From positions 29,261-93,260 of the forward strand of contig NZ_LYVO01000022.1 of the NCBI RefSeq assembly GCF_001984055.1: 64,000 nt of DNA. Reading direction: 5' to 3'. The position numbers were made by a program, and so were the translations under genes. The DNA comes from Variovorax sp. KK3 (GTDB lineage Bacteria > Pseudomonadota > Gammaproteobacteria > Burkholderiales > Burkholderiaceae_C). The notes beneath the pieces are model-generated. The model was not told the DNA's origin. It made no database searches and worked only from the letters and a program-made list of their open reading frames with translations. Positions 43,522-51,531 of this stretch are shown here, piece by piece; positions within the stretch are counted from its first letter, which is position 1, and each line of letters starts with the position of its first letter.

Positions 43522-44718
43522 TCAAACCGCCGTTTCCAGAAGCTGCCGCTCGGCGACCTGGCGCGCCCAGACCGCCTCGATCTGCTGCTCGACGAGTTCG
43601 CACATGCGGTCGTAAGCGACGCGCGCACGCGAGAAGGTCTTTGAATTGACCGAGCCGCGCGGCAGGTCGTAGACCGTCCCGAACTCGGCGCTGGCGGTTG
43701 CAGCCACGGCGGTCTTCGGGATCTCGATCGGCAACACCTTGTCGCCGTAACCCTCGAGCACCCACTGGCGCACGACCGAACTAGCCGTGTCCGAGGCCTC
43801 GACCCGCGACAACAGCACGTCGATGAACTCGAAGCTCTTGTCCTTGCCACGCCGACGCACGAGTTGATTGCACAGGTCCGAGAACAGATCCCAGAACTGC
43901 GCCGAACTCGCAAAGTCCAGCGCCGACGGCGGCAGCGGCATGATGACGCCGTCCGCCGCCATCAACGCATTGATCGTCACGTAACTCAGCGAGGGTGGCG
44001 TGTCGATCACGATCACGTCGTAGTCCTCACGCGGTAGATCCAACCCACGGTCCAGCACGCGCCAGAATTCGAAGCCCGGGTCGCGCGCCTGCCGCGCCGG
44101 CAACTGGAACTCGGCACCGTAGAGCAGGGGGGCCGCACAAACCAGGTCGATCGACGGCCAATAGGTCGGCCGGATCGCATACTTCAGGTTGTCCTGCTCG
44201 CCCCCGAACAGCAGCATCGCCGTGTGCTCGGTCTCGACCTCGGCGTCCGGCAACACCCCGAACAGTGTGGTCGCCGAGCCCTGCGGATCGAGGTCGACCA
44301 GCAGCACTTTGTGGCCGCGCATCGACAGACCCTGCGCCAAGGTCACGGCCGAGGTCGTCTTGGCCACGCCCCCCTTGAAATTAGCGACCGTGATCGTGAT
44401 ACCCGCGGCACTTGGGGGGCGCAGGTGCTCGGCCCGCAGTTCCCGTGCCCACGCCTGGGCTTGCGCCATCGTCCATTCGCGGCTGTTGCCATGGATCTCG
44501 CCGGCCGGCAGGTCGCCCCGCGTCAGCCGATAGGCGATCTTCGACTTGTCCACACCGCACAATTCCGCGAGTTGCACCGCCTTCAACGTCGGCGCCGTTT
44601 TGACCGCGGTCGGGGCCAACATGGCCGAGCGGATCCGGTCCATCATTCCAGCAATCCGCTGCGCCTGGTTCTCGATGTCCTCCAGGTTCTGCCGTCGTAT
44701 GGTCTGCTTGATGTCCAC
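43522..44718 (-). CDS. parA: ParA-family partition ATPase (type Ia)
   Basis: Partition ATPase of 398 aa. The N-terminal 100 residues hold a helix-turn-helix (LKAVQLAELCGVDKSKIAYRLTRGDLP) that marks type Ia ParA proteins, which repress their own operon. The deviant Walker A FKGGVAKTTS is at 114-123, LVDLDPQGSATTLFG the A' motif and DVIVIDTPPSLSYV Walker B. It precedes parB as one operon transcribed away from the iteron region, so its operator should lie in 44719-44760. Confidence 0.94.
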   Translation of the reverse strand: MDIKQTIRRQNLEDIENQAQRIAGMMDRIRSAMLAPTAVKTAPTLKAVQLAELCGVDKSKIAYRLTRGDLPAGEIHGNSREWTMAQAQAWARELRAEHLRPPSAAGITITVANFKGGVAKTTSAVTLAQGLSMRGHKVLLVDLDPQGSATTLFGVLPDAEVETEHTAMLLFGGEQDNLKYAIRPTYWPSIDLVCAAPLLYGAEFQLPARQARDPGFEFWRVLDRGLDLPREDYDVIVIDTPPSLSYVTINALMAADGVIMPLPPSALDFASSAQFWDLFSDLCNQLVRRRGKDKSFEFIDVLLSRVEASDTASSVVRQWVLEGYGDKVLPIEIPKTAVAATASAEFGTVYDLPRGSVNSKTFSRARVAYDRMCELVEQQIEAVWARQVAERQLLETAV

Positions 44719-44954
44719 AGAATCTGCCTTGAAAGTGATGGTGTCATGCGATTATGCCCATCACCGATTCAAAATCGCAGAAAGATCGATTCACGACAGG
44801 ATGCAGTGCCTGACTTTGGACTTCTGGAGGCTTTCAGACCCTCTCCTCCCGAGATTAAAGAATAGCTTCAATAGATTCAAGAGATTAAGGTGGGCGCCAA
44901 GTTAGATTTTCTTCAATCAAATCAACAAGTTAGAAGCACTGCGCGTGCCGTTGC

Positions 44955-45276
44955 GTCCAGCTTCTAATCGCATGCGTCCATGGTCTGATCGCTTGCGTCC
45001 CGACTTCCATCACCATCTGTCCAGCAGCGCATCGGCCCTTGTGGATAACTTGCCCGCAGCGGTGTTTCCCCGTGCTTGCAGCGCCTCGATGCATTTGTCC
45101 GGGTTTCCATCGGGCAAAAAAGTCGTTCCCGGCTCCGCTTTCGGCCCACGCGGCAGCAATTGTCCAGGCTTTGATCGCGTGGCGGGCCGCGGCCCAGGGC
45201 CGCTGTGATGGCCATGTGTCCAGCTTCTCATCGCGCTCAACGCAGCCGTCGTCACGAAGTGTCCAGATTCTAATCG
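44955..45276 (+). repeat. Iteron array, candidate oriV
   Basis: Direct repeats close to GTCCAGCTTCTAATCG start at 44955, 44976, 44997, 45019, 45097, 45162, 45218 and 45261. The first four are spaced 21-22 bp, two helical turns; the others lie farther apart. 44955, 45218 and 45261 are the best conserved (GTCCAG-TTCT-ATCG). They precede the Rep_3-type initiator and follow an AT-rich segment (44850-44940), the usual layout of an iteron origin. Confidence 0.8.
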
Positions 45277-45318
45277 CGGTCCTTCACCCGGCGCGGTCCA
45301 TCGCGCCGGCGTGGTTGT

Positions 45319-45336
45319 GTCCAAACGCCGTTGGAC
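45319..45336. promoter_or_regulatory. Inverted half-iteron operator of rep
   Basis: GTCCAA and TTGGAC form an inverted repeat separated by six bases, carrying the first half of the iteron in both directions. In iteron plasmids the Rep dimer binds such a site and represses rep. It lies 17 bp before ATG 45353, which argues against the earlier GTG at 45311 as start. Confidence 0.65.
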
Positions 45337-45352
45337 GTATGATCCCGCCCAG

Positions 45353-46732
45353 ATGAGCAGCATGAGCGCCGACGTCCTTCCCGACAAGCCCAGCCCGTCG
45401 TACAGCAGCGACGAGGTGCTCGAACTGCGCAAGCCGCACGAGATGATCGTCATGATGCCGCGCTCGGCGCGCGTCACGCTCACGGGCCGCCGCATCTACA
45501 GCGCGCTGCTGCAGGTCGCCCAGACGCGCCTCGTGGCCCTGCCGGCCATGCCGCCCGCCGACTTCATGTTCGAGGCGCCCCTTGCCGCGATCCTCCGGAC
45601 CACGGGCTCCAGCGGCAGCGAGCGCACGGCCGCCAAGAAGTACCTGATCGAGATGCGCAGCCTCGAAGTCGACTGGGAGTCGACCGCGCCCGGGGATGGC
45701 GTCAAGTGGCGCGGCTTCTCGATGCTGTCGGAGGTCGCGCTCGAGCAGCGCCGCGGCGAAAACTGGGTCAGCTGGTCCTATCCGCCCACCATCATGGCCG
45801 CGCTGCGTGAACCGCAGCGCTGGGCGCGCATCGACCTCGACGTGCTCGCCAAGCTCGGGTCTTACACCGCCGTCGCGCTCTACGAGATCTGCGCGCGCTA
45901 CCGCGAAAACCCCGGCGGCGTCACGAGCCGCAAACCTGTCGCCTGGTGGGTCGACGCCCTCAGCAACGGACCGGGGGCCGAGCGCCGCGAATGGCGCAAG
46001 TTCAAGAACGAGCGCGTCAAGGACGCGATCGTCGAGATCAATGCCGAGACCGATCTCGACGTGGACCTCATCGAGCACAAGCAGGGCAGGGTGATCACCG
46101 AGGTCCAGTTCGCCGTGCGCAAGAAACGCCAGGCGGCGGCCGCCCGCCCCGTCGCTGGCGAACCCGTCGACGCCACGCTCGTGCTGCGCGCCGAGACCCT
46201 GGGCATCCGCGAGATCAAGCTCGAAGGACTGATCAAGGAATTCGGCGATGAGCGCGTGCGCGCCCAGATCGAGGTCCTTGAACGGCGCGCGGCGAATAAG
46301 AGCCTGCGGACCATCGACAACGCGTTCTCCTACCTTCGCTCGCTGCTGCGCAACGAGCCGCCACAGGAGAGCGCTCCCAGCGGCAATTCCGCAGCCGTGG
46401 CGCCCGACGTCGTGCCCGCGCCGGCGCCGACCCTGGGCGCCGTTGCCGCCGTGGTCAAGGACGAGGCCAGCTACCTGCGCGAGCAGATCCGGGTCATCAA
46501 GCAGGAACTTGCCGCGCTGCCACCGTCGCAGCTCCAGCCCTGGGTCGACCAGGCGCTGCAGGACCTCGCTCGCAAGGGAGCCCTCAACGCCGTGATCAAT
46601 CGACGCGCGTCGCAGGGCGACGTGCTCCACGGCATGCTCGGCTCGGCCGTCGTCTATGCCTACGCCGATGCCACCTATGGCCCCGAGTGGAAAGTCGAGC
46701 CCGACGCGTCATCGGTGCCGCAGGCGGCGTGA
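45353..46732 (+). CDS. Replication initiator protein, Rep_3 type
   Basis: Initiator of about 459 aa. Two winged-helix domains of the Rep_3 (RepA/RepB of iteron plasmids) family cover residues about 25-280, with LELRKPHEMIVMMPRSARVTLTGRRIYSALL and LDVLAKLGSYTAVALYEICARYRENPGGVT. The C-terminal extension (300-459) has coiled and helical stretches (ASYLREQIRVIKQELAALP) not found in small Rep proteins. It should open the origin at the iterons just upstream and repress itself at the inverted half-iteron. An internal Met four residues later is also possible. Confidence 0.88.
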   Translation: MSSMSADVLPDKPSPSYSSDEVLELRKPHEMIVMMPRSARVTLTGRRIYSALLQVAQTRLVALPAMPPADFMFEAPLAAILRTTGSSGSERTAAKKYLIEMRSLEVDWESTAPGDGVKWRGFSMLSEVALEQRRGENWVSWSYPPTIMAALREPQRWARIDLDVLAKLGSYTAVALYEICARYRENPGGVTSRKPVAWWVDALSNGPGAERREWRKFKNERVKDAIVEINAETDLDVDLIEHKQGRVITEVQFAVRKKRQAAAARPVAGEPVDATLVLRAETLGIREIKLEGLIKEFGDERVRAQIEVLERRAANKSLRTIDNAFSYLRSLLRNEPPQESAPSGNSAAVAPDVVPAPAPTLGAVAAVVKDEASYLREQIRVIKQELAALPPSQLQPWVDQALQDLARKGALNAVINRRASQGDVLHGMLGSAVVYAYADATYGPEWKVEPDASSVPQAA

Positions 46733-47126
46733 GCGGTTGCCGGGCGGGGATCATCGGCCTTCGAAGAATCCGGGGCGGCCGCGCCCTGAATCCCGGCCGC
46801 GTTGTCGCCTGCGCCTTCCTGTCGCGGCCTCCATGAAACCTGGTTTCATCCCAGGCCGAGCTCGCGTCTTCCTTCGATGACCAAAGGTGTGACTGCTCAC
46901 TTTTATTGCGTGCGTGATGCTCGCGTGAAGGCTGTCGCCTCGGAGCTGCCAACGCTGCCATGCTTCGCCGCGTAGGTGAGTGTTCACTGCCTGCGGTCGC
47001 TTTTTGACCGCTCATCCGAATTGGGCACTTTTCGCTGCTGGCGTCGTCCGGCCGCTTAACGCGGACTTCCGGCCAAGACTGCTAAAAAGGATAAAATGGG
47101 GAAACTACCCAATTCAAGGAACTGCG
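46733..47126. other. Gap between rep and the toxin-antitoxin module
   Basis: No gene. It contains an inverted repeat GCGGTC/GACCGC with a T-rich loop (46994-47012). Near 47097-47111 TGGG/CCCA half-sites just before the antitoxin gene could be its operator. Confidence 0.4.
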
Positions 47127-47495
47127 ATGGCTGTTCATCCCGCCCCGGCCCGATCCGGCGACATCGAGCGCCTGGCTCGTGACCTGCCGTCGTTCTCGGC
47201 GACGAAGCTGGCCTCGGGCATGCAAGCCGTGGCCAGCACGGTCATGGCGCGTGGCGCCGTCGTGATCACGCGCCACGAACGACCTGCCATGGTGCTCCTG
47301 TCGGTCGAACGCTACCTCGAGATGGAGCAGGCGTCGGAGCCGAACCTCGAAGCCCTCACGCACGACTTCGACGCCATGTTCGCACGCATGCAAGGCGACG
47401 GCGCCGCACAGGCCATGGCCGACGCCTTCGCGATGGAGCCGGCCGAACTCGGCAAGGCAGCCGTCGCCCAGGCGGCCCCGGCAGCACGCCGCTGA
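47127..47495 (+). CDS. Phd/YefM-like antitoxin of a zeta-toxin module
   Basis: Protein of 122 aa: the core ATKLASGMQAVASTVMARGAVVITRHERPAMVLLSVERYLEM is the Phd/YefM DNA-binding fold, followed by a helical tail (NLEALTHDFDAMFARMQG) that would neutralise the toxin. AAGGA precedes the ATG. The stop overlaps the zeta-toxin start by one base (TGATG). A Phd-type partner differs from the classical epsilon antitoxin of zeta toxins. Probably autorepressing. Confidence 0.85.
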   Translation: MAVHPAPARSGDIERLARDLPSFSATKLASGMQAVASTVMARGAVVITRHERPAMVLLSVERYLEMEQASEPNLEALTHDFDAMFARMQGDGAAQAMADAFAMEPAELGKAAVAQAAPAARR

Positions 47496-48133
47496 TGCCC
47501 GCGCGCATCTTCGTGCTGGCCGGCGTCAACGGCGCCGGCAAGAGCAGCGTGGGCGGCGCTGCACTGCTCCAGAAGAACGTCGATTACTTCAACCCCGACC
47601 TCGCCGCGCGTGCGCTGCTCGATGCGAACCCCGGACTCGCGGCCGAAGCCGCCAATGCCCAGGCCTGGGAGTTCGGCCGCAAGGGGCTCGAACGTGCGCT
47701 CGCGGACGGGCTCAACTTCGCGTTCGAAACCACGCTAGGGGCCCGGACGATCCCGCAGATGCTGCTCGAGGGCGCACGCAGCGGAGCACAGGTGCACCTC
47801 TGGTACGCCGGACTGTCCTCGCCAGAACTGCACCTGCGGCGCGTGCGCGCACGGGTCGCCGCCGGCGGACACGACATTCCCGAGGCCAAGATCCGCGAAC
47901 GCTACGAGACCAGCCGCGCCAACCTGATCCGGCTGTTGCCCCACCTGGCCAGCCTGCGCCTCTACGACAACAGCGCCGAAGGCGACCCGAAGGCCGGTCA
48001 GCGGCCGCAGCCCGTTTTGTTGCTGCACATGGAGCGCGGGCGCGTTGTCTCCCACATCCCGCTCGAGCAGGTCCCGCACTGGGCCAAGCCCATCATGGCC
48101 ATTGCGCTGGCGCGCCCCGGCGCCGCGGGCTGA
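47495..48133 (+). CDS. Zeta-toxin-family kinase
   Basis: P-loop kinase of 212 aa of the zeta toxin family, which phosphorylates UDP-N-acetylglucosamine and blocks peptidoglycan synthesis. The Walker A GVNGAGKSS is at 10-18, NPDLAAR holds a substrate-site Asp, NFAFETTLGARTI the conserved Thr-rich element, and RRVRARVAAGGHDIPEAKIRERYETSRANL the Arg-rich lid. It is coupled to the Phd-like antitoxin and placed right after rep, as expected for plasmid addiction. Confidence 0.88.
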   Translation: MPARIFVLAGVNGAGKSSVGGAALLQKNVDYFNPDLAARALLDANPGLAAEAANAQAWEFGRKGLERALADGLNFAFETTLGARTIPQMLLEGARSGAQVHLWYAGLSSPELHLRRVRARVAAGGHDIPEAKIRERYETSRANLIRLLPHLASLRLYDNSAEGDPKAGQRPQPVLLLHMERGRVVSHIPLEQVPHWAKPIMAIALARPGAAG

Positions 48134-48572
48134 CCGCCGTCGCCGCGACCTCGGCAGCCTGACGCATTGGGCCTCCCCGCGCAGCGCGCGAGAGAAGGTT
48201 CTCTTGCAGTACCGCAGTACCGCAGTGCCTTGGTGCTCCACGCGCCGCATGCGCACGTGCGTTTAGTGGTCAAGTGCGAGCACGATACGAGTCGTGCAAA
48301 AGTTTCCAACCGAAAGGAAACGCTCAGGCATTTGCGAGAACAGTTCGCCGCGTAGTGCCCGACAGTGTGTCGCCGACATCGCCACGTCGAGGCAGATCCG
48401 AGGTCAGGTGCGCAAGCCGTTGCGCGACGCGATCCATTACCGTCTCCGGGCGCTCCGGGCAGGCGCCTGCAACTCGGCGGCTCCCAGTCTCCAGTTGTGG
48501 CACGATCGGCACGCGCACGCATCGGGTCCACTCAGTCGGGTCGACGGATTGCATCTTTCGAAGGAGCTTTCG
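48134..48572. other. Gene-free stretch with short tandem repeat
   Basis: No gene. An 8-bp unit, GTACCGCA, is repeated in tandem at about 48210-48229. The region ends in the ribosome site of the next gene. Confidence 0.35.
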
Positions 48573-49595
48573 ATGTCTTCTCTGATCCGAGTCGTTCGTG
48601 CCGGCCTCGTGTGCGGCGTGGCTGGACTCCTGCTGGCATCGTGTGCCGCGCGCAACCCCGGCTCGCCGGACGTCATGGCGCAGCACCAGGCGGCTGCGGA
48701 GGCCGCCGCGGGCAACGACCTCCGGCCCATGATGCGTCTGTGCACGCCCGAAGGTGTGCGCCGACCTCCACCCGATCCCGACGGCTCGGCGATCCGGGCG
48801 CTGATCCAGCAGCCACCGCCCGAGCCGCGCCAGGTGTTCGACAACCTCTACTTCGTCGGTGCCCGGTGGGTCAGCGCGTGGGCGCTCACGACCTCGGACG
48901 GCATCATCCTCATCGACGCGCTCAACAACGGCCGGGAAGTCGACGACGTGCTGCTGCCCGCGATGCGCAAGCTGCGACTCGATCCGGCGCAGATCAAGCT
49001 TGTGGTCATCACGCACGGCCACGGCGATCACTACGGCGGCGCGAAGCGCCTCGTCGAACGCTTCGGTGCCCGCCTCGTCATGAGCGAGCAGGACTGGACC
49101 ATGACCCAGACGCAACTCGAGTTCGCCACGCCGGCCTGGGATGATCCGCCGCGGCGCAATCCTGCGCGCGACATCGCTGCCAAGGATGGCGAGACGCTCC
49201 GGCTTGGCGATACCGCGATGACAATGTACCTGACGCCAGGCCACACGATGGGAACCCTGTCCCCGGTGTTCGACGTCCGGCTCGGCGCGCAGCGACATCG
49301 CGCGCTGCTGTGGGGCGGCACCAGTTTCAACTTCGGGCGGGACTTCGGGCGGCTCGACGCCTACATCGCCGCGACGCAGCGCATCTCCGGCCTCGTGGAT
49401 GCCCAGCAGATCCAGGTGTTCCTCTCGAATCACCCGGGCTGGGACGACTCGCTGGCGAAGATGGATGCCGTTCAGCGGCAGGGCACGCTCGCGCCCAGTC
49501 CCTTCGTGATTGGCGAGAACAAGGTCAAGCGCACTTTGACGGTCATGAACGAGTGTGCCCAGGTCGCGAAAGCCCGCTACCTCCAGGCGCCCTGA
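48573..49595 (+). CDS. Metallo-beta-lactamase-fold lipoprotein, B3-like
   Basis: Hydrolase of 340 aa with a lipoprotein signal (LLLASC, Cys24), so it is anchored in an envelope membrane. Zinc ligands of the MBL fold are complete: HGHGDH (148-153), His224 in PGHTMGT and His287 in SNHPGWDD; this set and the SNHP motif are those of subclass B3-related proteins. AAGGAG precedes ATG 48573. True B3 beta-lactamases are soluble and shorter (about 290 aa), so this may be a lactonase or other hydrolase; activity on beta-lactams cannot be claimed. Confidence 0.82.
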   Translation: MSSLIRVVRAGLVCGVAGLLLASCAARNPGSPDVMAQHQAAAEAAAGNDLRPMMRLCTPEGVRRPPPDPDGSAIRALIQQPPPEPRQVFDNLYFVGARWVSAWALTTSDGIILIDALNNGREVDDVLLPAMRKLRLDPAQIKLVVITHGHGDHYGGAKRLVERFGARLVMSEQDWTMTQTQLEFATPAWDDPPRRNPARDIAAKDGETLRLGDTAMTMYLTPGHTMGTLSPVFDVRLGAQRHRALLWGGTSFNFGRDFGRLDAYIAATQRISGLVDAQQIQVFLSNHPGWDDSLAKMDAVQRQGTLAPSPFVIGENKVKRTLTVMNECAQVAKARYLQAP

Positions 49596-49634
49596 CTGCG
49601 TTGCGCCGGTGGCTCGACGAGGCCGGCGGGTCGA

Positions 49635-50072
49635 CTACAGGATGGCAAGCACCGACCCGAGGCCCGCGGAGCCGACCACGACTGCCGCGCCCAGGAAGGC
49701 GAACGACGACGCCGTGCGCGTACCGCGCTCCGTCGCCAGACCCACGAGGCATCCGGTCAGCAGCAGCGGCAGAGGCACGAAGAGCGGCAGCGACACCATC
49801 AGGCTGTCCTCCAACGCCTGCCTCGCCGCGGCGCTTTCGAGATAGGTCCATTGCAGGCCCATGAGCGGCAGCGCGGCCACGACCATGCACAGGAACAGGC
49901 CCGGGAACCACCAGTCCCACGCCGTCCTCGGTGCCATTCGGATCAGGACCCCCGGTCGGCTCGGCCCGTTGCCCCGACCTGCGGCGCAATCGGTTGCAGC
50001 GGTGCCTTCATGACCGATGCCGGCGTCGATCGATGACCAGCGAGGATTGGGGGTGGTTGCGTGCGTCGTCAT
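49635..50072 (-). CDS. Small membrane protein, unknown
   Basis: Frame of about 145 aa; its first 45 residues are low-complexity, then four hydrophobic segments follow (WWFPGLFLCMVVAALPLMGLQW, SLMVSLPLFVPLPLLLTGCLVGLA, SFAFLGAAVVVGSAGLGSVLAIL). MAPRTAWDWW at 49937 is an alternative start that would give a compact membrane protein. No family recognised. It is convergent with the MBL gene. Confidence 0.55.
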   Translation of the reverse strand: MTTHATTPNPRWSSIDAGIGHEGTAATDCAAGRGNGPSRPGVLIRMAPRTAWDWWFPGLFLCMVVAALPLMGLQWTYLESAAARQALEDSLMVSLPLFVPLPLLLTGCLVGLATERGTRTASSFAFLGAAVVVGSAGLGSVLAIL

Positions 50073-50500
50073 GACCGGCATCTTGCGGGCGCCGGGCGCC
50101 CGGGCCGCCGGTTCCATGCCAAGTATCTTCTGGCGATACGTCGCGTCGCAATCCCGGCGATTCTCGGGAGCCCGCCAGTGACGCGATGGCCTAGTGCCAG
50201 AGCGAGATGCTCATCAATTCAACCGGTCGAGTCATCTGTCGAATCAGGCCGTGCACTCGCCTGCGGCAACGCGGGCCTGCACCCAAGGCGACGGGGCAGG
50301 CTCGCAAGCGATCCCGCCAGCGCTGTACCACGCCCGATGGCCTCACCCAACAATCGCGCCATTGAATGACGCGACCGAGGCGCGCCAACGGTCGCAATTC
50401 TTGAATATCGCTCAGTGTCGTGAGCCGCTGGTCGCTGGTCGCTGGTCACTGGTCACCGCCACGCGACGACGTCCTGTGTTCAGCGCGTCGACTTCGTGTC
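50073..50500. other. Gene-free stretch with heptanucleotide tandem repeat
   Basis: No gene. GCTGGTC is repeated three times with a fourth variant copy (about 50426-50453), a replication-slippage type repeat. Confidence 0.4.
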
Positions 50501-50752
50501 TCAGGCCGGGAAGCGCAGGGACTCCTCAGACCGCCCTGAAGCCACGGCCTCCTTGAGCCACCTCGGACGAGGGCCCATGCCGCTCCACGTGTTGCCCGCA
50601 CCGTCCTTGTAGACAAGGCCCGTGGAACGTTTGGCTTGCTTGCGGGGACGCTGCCTCGGCCCGGGCGCCGACGAGGCCAGTTCCTCGAGCGTGCGGCCGG
50701 CGGCCAATTCCGCACGAATCCATTTTCGGGCGCCAATGCTAATGCCATTCAT
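50501..50752 (-). CDS. Short H-NS-family DNA-binding protein
   Basis: Frame of 83 aa whose C-terminal 40 residues are the H-NS DNA-binding domain: VYKDGAGNTWSGMGPRPRWLKEAVASGR (the W-x-G-x-G-PxPxWL core). The N-terminal part (WIRAELAAGRTLEELASS) is much shorter than the usual oligomerisation helices, and ATG 50752 has no good ribosome site. Either a stand-alone DNA-binding module that could compete with full H-NS, or the remnant of a longer gene. Confidence 0.65.
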   Translation of the reverse strand: MNGISIGARKWIRAELAAGRTLEELASSAPGPRQRPRKQAKRSTGLVYKDGAGNTWSGMGPRPRWLKEAVASGRSEESLRFPA

Positions 50753-50997
50753 AAGCAGGCCCGATGCCACTTGCGACTGTCGATGGGTCGGCGGCGCATC
50801 GCTTCCTCTTCGGTGAGGCAAGTGGCGCGATTCGCGCTCGTAGAACCGCCTTCTGCCGAGGTCGGGCCGTCGTGTAGGGCACGCTTTTGACGCCATTGAA
50901 ACGCGCGCAGCGAGTGCGCTTCCGGAGCCCAGGCCTAACCTCTGGCTCGACCGGCTACAGAAGCAGCGGAGGACCTACCGCTCATATCAGTTGACGA

Positions 50998-51297
50998 CTA
51001 TCGCCGAGAGGGCAGTCGCACCATCCCAGTCTCGTCCCGCTGCGCTGCCAGCTCATCGAAAGACTCAAAACCGTCTCCGGGGGGCAGCGCGGCCAACCGG
51101 GCATCCGTCGCGGCCTTCACCACCGGCGCGTCGGCTGCTTCAGGGATCGTCGCCCATAGCATGACATCGCCATCCAGATGACGCCGCTCCAGGAAACGAA
51201 GCATCCGTTCCAAAACGTCCACCTGGGCACGCCGGAGCTCTGGATGCTGGGACAACTCCAACTCCGGGGGAGTTGTTGCTGCGGGAGGGCGGCACAT
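50998..51297 (-). CDS. Hypothetical protein, 99 aa
   Basis: The core reads PELRRAQVDVLERMLRFLERRHLDGDVMLWATIPEAADAPVVKAATDARLAAL and then GFESFDELAAQRD, a helical protein with coding-like bias. Its start may also be at 51333. It precedes the ligase fusion convergently to nothing; no family recognised. Confidence 0.5.
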   Translation of the reverse strand: MCRPPAATTPPELELSQHPELRRAQVDVLERMLRFLERRHLDGDVMLWATIPEAADAPVVKAATDARLAALPPGDGFESFDELAAQRDETGMVRLPSRR

Positions 51298-51531
51298 GAT
51301 TTTCAGCGTAGGTGATTTCGACTGAGCATGCAAGCCCGGGAAAGGCAGGGCGTCGACGTCACATCGCCCAAGCGTTCAAGCGAAGTGTTCGCTGCCGTAG
51401 CGGAGTATCTCGATGGAACCACTAGCTCAGCACGGCGGACCGCATCGCCCGGTTGGCAGGGCCCGCTGTTGGCTCACCTCGGCTTGCGGGATCGCACAGT
51501 TTCTACTTCTCCGTTCAGATGCGCTGCACTG

